A stretch of DNA of 5,468 bases from Desulfobacteria bacterium (lineage in GTDB: Bacteria; Desulfobacterota; Desulfobacteria; Desulfobacterales; C00003060). Both the position numbers and the translations under genes were made by a program. The stretch is from the NCBI GenBank assembly GCA_030145035.1, contig JAQYWL010000070.1:1-5468 (forward strand), in the 5' to 3' direction. The notes below the pieces were generated by a model. That model was not told the DNA's origin. It searched no databases and was given only the letters and a program-made list of their open reading frames with translations. Every line of letters begins with the position of its first letter. Within the stretch, counting starts at the first letter, position 1. Below are positions 4,044 to 5,468 of the stretch, one piece after another.

Positions 4044-4289
4044 CTATGCAACAGCAGCTTCCTTTGGATTCAAGTCGATCCCATCAATGACAGGTATTTC
4101 ATCACCGTGTCTCAAACCGTTGATTAACCAATCTTCCAAGGCGAACCGGAGCTCTCTTTGACATTCGTAGAGAGTACTCCCAAAGGCAATCGCTCCGGGA
4201 CAATCCGGCATTTCTCCACAGTACGTTCCATCTTCCAGTTTTTCGTACACGGCCTTACTCATCGCCTTCTGAATGTATATCGTAAGCAT
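4044..4289 (-). CDS. hicB: HicB-family antitoxin
   Basis: The 81-aa product has the HicB antitoxin layout: AVYEKLEDGTYCGEMPDCPGAIAFGSTLYECQRELRFALEDWL, that is, a partial RNase-H-like fold with the ED.G.Y.G.IP...G....G.TL.E....L...LEDWL signature (residues 14-55), then NGLRHGDEIPVIDGIDLNPKEA. HicB neutralises HicA and often autoregulates its operon. I chose ATG 4289 because GGAGG stands 5 bases upstream and family similarity begins there. The same frame is open further upstream to 4406, but that part crosses the 28-nt repeat and encodes nothing family-like. No obvious C-terminal DNA-binding domain is present. The partner hicA follows 4 bases later but is truncated, so this antitoxin now seems to be an orphan. 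Confidence 0.85.
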   Translation of the reverse strand: MLTIYIQKAMSKAVYEKLEDGTYCGEMPDCPGAIAFGSTLYECQRELRFALEDWLINGLRHGDEIPVIDGIDLNPKEAAVA

Positions 4290-4331
4290 AATCCCCTCCA
4301 TGGATTTAATATCAGAACTTGGGGAACCTGC

Positions 4332-4359
4332 GGGACGGTGTTGACTATCTTGACTTGCG
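4332..4359 (+). repeat. 28-nt dispersed element, copy C
   Basis: The sequence is GGGACG-GTG-TTGACTA-TC-TTGACTTGCG, 23 of 28 positions identical to 1961-1988 and in the same orientation. It lies in the 113-bp gap between uma2 and hicB, upstream of the hicB ribosome site, so a transcript from uma2 into hicBA would carry it in antisense. It may have displaced the original hicB promoter; I see no clear -35/-10 pair between it and hicB. Confidence 0.7.
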
Positions 4360-4402
4360 CGGGTTCTGGCCTCACGCGAGTTTCGGCATGGGTATGAATA
4401 AC

Positions 4403-4966
4403 TCAAATTTCAAACAGGTTGTCTACCGGTATGTTAAATCCTTCCAGCACGCCTTCACCAAGGACGGTATCTCCCGAGGTAAATTTGTCTATTTGGGTGC
4501 TGGAGCGATACACCAATACCACGCGTTGCTCTGGTTCTACGATCCACACCCATTGCACGCCGATGGAAAAATATTCCTCCAATTTCTGCCGTACATCCTG
4601 CCATCGGTCACCAGGGGAAATGATCTCGACTACCAGTTCCGGGGCGACTTCCAAGAAGCCCCTGGGAGGGCCTTCGAGTAAACGTTCTTTTGAGATGAAT
4701 GCAATGTCCGCTGCTCGTATCCGGTCAGGACTGCGGCGCGTATATATTCCGACCTCGCCACACATTACCCATCCGAGTTTTCCATTTGCAACGAAATTGC
4801 CAATGTATCGAGTGAGGTTCATTTCTACCATCGCATGCTTGGCACCTGTTGGAGTCATGGCCACAATCCTTCCATCAATCAGTTCGCAAGGGCCAATATC
4901 ACCCATAGCTAGCAGACCTTCACCGGTAATGAGATTCGTTTCGGAAAGCGTAGGGCTTATGCTCAT
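4403..4966 (-). CDS. Uma2-family (DUF820) PD-(D/E)XK-fold protein
   Basis: The 187-aa length is normal for the Uma2 family, restriction-endonuclease-fold proteins that are very numerous in cyanobacteria and planctomycetes and whose function is not settled. Signature blocks are all present: CELIDGRIVAMTPTGAKH (27-44), RAADIAFIS (84-92, where D87 is the conserved acidic residue and the usual PD is AD), LVVEIISPGDR (111-121), the conserved K128 in VRQKLEEYF, and WVWIVEPEQR (139-148). The core therefore looks intact. ATG 4966 has AGAGGA 8 bases upstream. The stop is 113 bases from hicB on the same strand, so co-transcription with hicB is possible. A 39-codon lysine-rich reading overlaps the start by ATGA. 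Confidence 0.9.
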   Translation of the reverse strand: MSISPTLSETNLITGEGLLAMGDIGPCELIDGRIVAMTPTGAKHAMVEMNLTRYIGNFVANGKLGWVMCGEVGIYTRRSPDRIRAADIAFISKERLLEGPPRGFLEVAPELVVEIISPGDRWQDVRQKLEEYFSIGVQWVWIVEPEQRVVLVYRSSTQIDKFTSGDTVLGEGVLEGFNIPVDNLFEI

Positions 4967-5082
4967 AACATATTCCTCTTTTTGGACTTCGATGTTGAGG
5001 CTTTGAAGTTCCCCCCGACTTTATCCATATTCTTCATTTTTGAAATAAGGGTCTTTTGTTCGACCGATAGGTAATATTTCAT
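4963..5082 (-). CDS. Possible 39-aa lysine-rich leader peptide upstream of uma2
   Basis: ATG 5082 to TGA 4963 gives MKYYLSVEQKTLISKMKNM, then DKVGGNFKASTSKSKKRNML. Its TGA overlaps the uma2 ATG (ATGA), a classic coupling arrangement. AGGGG stands about 11 bases before the ATG. Against it: no known family, biased composition, and the start overlaps the candidate -10 box, so it would need an upstream promoter. It may be chance or a decayed gene. Confidence 0.25.
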   Translation of the reverse strand: MKYYLSVEQKTLISKMKNMDKVGGNFKASTSKSKKRNML

Positions 5083-5108
5083 TCTATACTATAGCCCCTG
5101 AGTTTCAA
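5081..5108 (-). promoter_or_regulatory. Candidate promoter for uma2
   Basis: On the minus strand TTGAAA (5108-5103) and TAGAAT (5086-5081) are separated by 16 bases. Transcription would begin near 5074, giving a leader of about 108 nt before ATG 4966. Each hexamer departs from consensus by one or two bases, so this is plausible but unproven. Confidence 0.4.
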
Positions 5109-5128
5109 TTTGTAGAATAACACTTTTA

Positions 5129-5211
5129 TCATGTTTGCAAAAGATCTTCAAGTTTTTTCATGTTGGTGGGCCAATGGTGATTTTTCATGACGAACTCCCG
5201 GAGGACAGAGG
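5129..5211 (-). pseudogene. Possible C-terminal fragment of an unidentified gene
   Basis: The minus strand reads ...FLPSVLREFVMKNHHWPTNMKKLEDLLQT and stops at TGA 5129-5131. The NHHWPTNMKKLEDLLQ part has natural-protein composition and a terminal amphipathic helix, and the frame runs upstream directly into the 7-bp repeats at 5223. That is the same pattern of a gene tail abutting a repeat as elsewhere in this window. I cannot name a family and the stretch is short. Confidence 0.2.
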
Positions 5212-5222
5212 GCAGAAAGAAA

Positions 5223-5369
5223 AGCTCATAGCTCATAGCTCATAGCTCATAGCTCATAGGTGATAGCTGATAGGTGATAGGAAACCGCATAGGGCATAGA
5301 GCATAGAAGTCAGAGATCAGAAGTCAGAGGTCAGAAAGAAAAGCTCATAGCTGATAGGTGAAAGGTGAA
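5223..5369. repeat. Heptanucleotide repeat array (AGCTCAT / AGGTGAT / AGAAGTC variants)
   Basis: Five exact AGCTCAT units (5223-5257) are followed by AGGTGAT, AGCTGAT, AGGTGAT. After a degenerate stretch come AGGGCAT, AGAGCAT, AGAAGTC, AGAGATC, AGAAGTC, AGAGGTC, AGAAAGA, then after a 2-base slip AGCTCAT, AGCTGAT, AGGTGAA, AGGTGAA (to 5369). CAGAAAGAAAAGCTCAT occurs twice (5213 and 5332), showing internal duplication. The exact copies indicate recent slippage. It is the same family as 505-553. Confidence 0.9.
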
Positions 5370-5373
5370 GGAA

Positions 5374-5411
5374 ACTTAGGGGACGTTGTGAAAGCGCCGG
5401 GATAAACCGGC
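5374..5411 (+). repeat. GGGGACGTTG repeat end with adjacent hairpin
   Basis: TTAGGGGACGTTGTG (5376-5390) has the GGGGACG(T) core of the elements at 966, 1057, 1961 and 4332 but lacks the TTGACTA part. GCCGG-gataaa-CCGGC (5396-5411) forms a short hairpin right after it. It looks like a decayed or partial member of the dispersed family. Confidence 0.4.
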
Positions 5412-5429
5412 ATAGAGTTGGGGATGAGG

Positions 5430-5451
5430 CTTCGACTGAGCTCAGCCGAAG
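5430..5451. repeat. 22-bp near-perfect palindrome centred on GAGCTC
   Basis: CTTCGACTGAGCTCAGCCGAAG reads the same on both strands except for one mismatched pair (A at 5435 against C at 5446). Palindromes of the type TTCGACTG-GCTCAG-CGAA are, from memory, widespread dispersed repeats in environmental bacteria. No T run follows, so a terminator role is not supported. Confidence 0.65.
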
Positions 5452-5468
5452 TCAAGAGCCCCACATGA

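Noticed and set aside
4290..4406. N-terminal extension of hicB to an earlier ATG
   Set aside because: It crosses the 28-nt dispersed element, has no family similarity, and the ATG at 4289 has a proper ribosome site.
4319..5006. Long plus-strand readings opposite uma2
   Set aside because: They are antisense shadows of an intact Uma2-family gene.
5430..5451. Intrinsic terminator
   Set aside because: The palindrome has a GAGCTC centre with little loop and no following T run on either strand.
1..5468. tRNA, rRNA or riboswitch genes
   Set aside because: I saw no cloverleaf with a TTCGA-type T-arm, no rRNA-like stretch and no riboswitch motif on either strand by eye; a covariance-model scan was not possible.

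Overview
The window looks like an accessory, repeat-riddled stretch of a medium-GC bacterial chromosome. It is a graveyard of truncated genes mixed with small, intact defence- or toxin-antitoxin-type genes. The combination of a Uma2-family protein, hicBA and MazF-type pieces, an Rpn/PD-(D/E)XK transposase tail with Gln-Gln-Gly repeats, a prokaryotic retropepsin, 7-bp tandem repeats and abundant short dispersed palindromes is typical of large environmental genomes, such as anammox Planctomycetota, Desulfobacterota or relatives. I favour an anammox-like planctomycete, but only weakly: no phylogenetic marker is present. Apart from a 27-codon MazF tail at the left edge, every credible gene lies on the minus strand.

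Layout from left to right. Positions 1-81 hold the end of a MazF/PemK-like toxin. Positions 159-464 (-) hold the 3' half of an APS kinase gene, cut off at a dispersed repeat. Positions 505-553 are 7-bp repeats. Positions 612-950 (-) hold the tail of an Rpn-family nuclease/transposase containing a 12-bp minisatellite, again cut at GGGAC-type repeats (960-1117). Positions 1118-1454 hold no convincing gene. Positions 1455-1593 are a first cluster of CCCC(R)GTTAAAT / ATTTAACGGGG half-sites. Positions 1620-1868 (-) encode an unrecognised 82-aa protein. Positions 2008-2634 (-) are a two-gene operon, a 74-aa small protein followed by a 133-aa retropepsin-like aspartic protease, driven by a textbook promoter (TTGACA, 17 bp, TATAAT). 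Positions 2784-3248 (-) hold the C-terminal part of an SGNH-type hydrolase. Positions 3273-3928 have no gene but hold hairpins, an 8-bp repeat, a large second half-site array and a G-quadruplex-type G tract. Positions 3929-4039 (-) hold a truncated hicA next to an intact hicB (4044-4289, -). Positions 4403-4966 (-) hold an intact Uma2-family gene. Positions 5223-5369 are more 7-bp repeats, followed by palindromes up to the right edge.

The most interesting content is the non-coding architecture. Two copies of the half-site array (about 1484-1570 and 3514-3690) can be aligned, and the second differs from the first by discrete insertions, one of which is a complete 34-nt stem-loop unit. A second dispersed element of about 28 nt (GGGAC...TTGACTA..TTGACTTGCG) occurs three times in the same orientation, and repeats of this general kind sit at several of the points where genes are broken. 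This fits repeated short-element insertion or template-switching events, possibly driven in trans by a REP-associated tyrosine (Y1) transposase. No such transposase is in the window, so that link is inference. The retropepsin pair with its perfect promoter is the best candidate for an active, little-described functional module.
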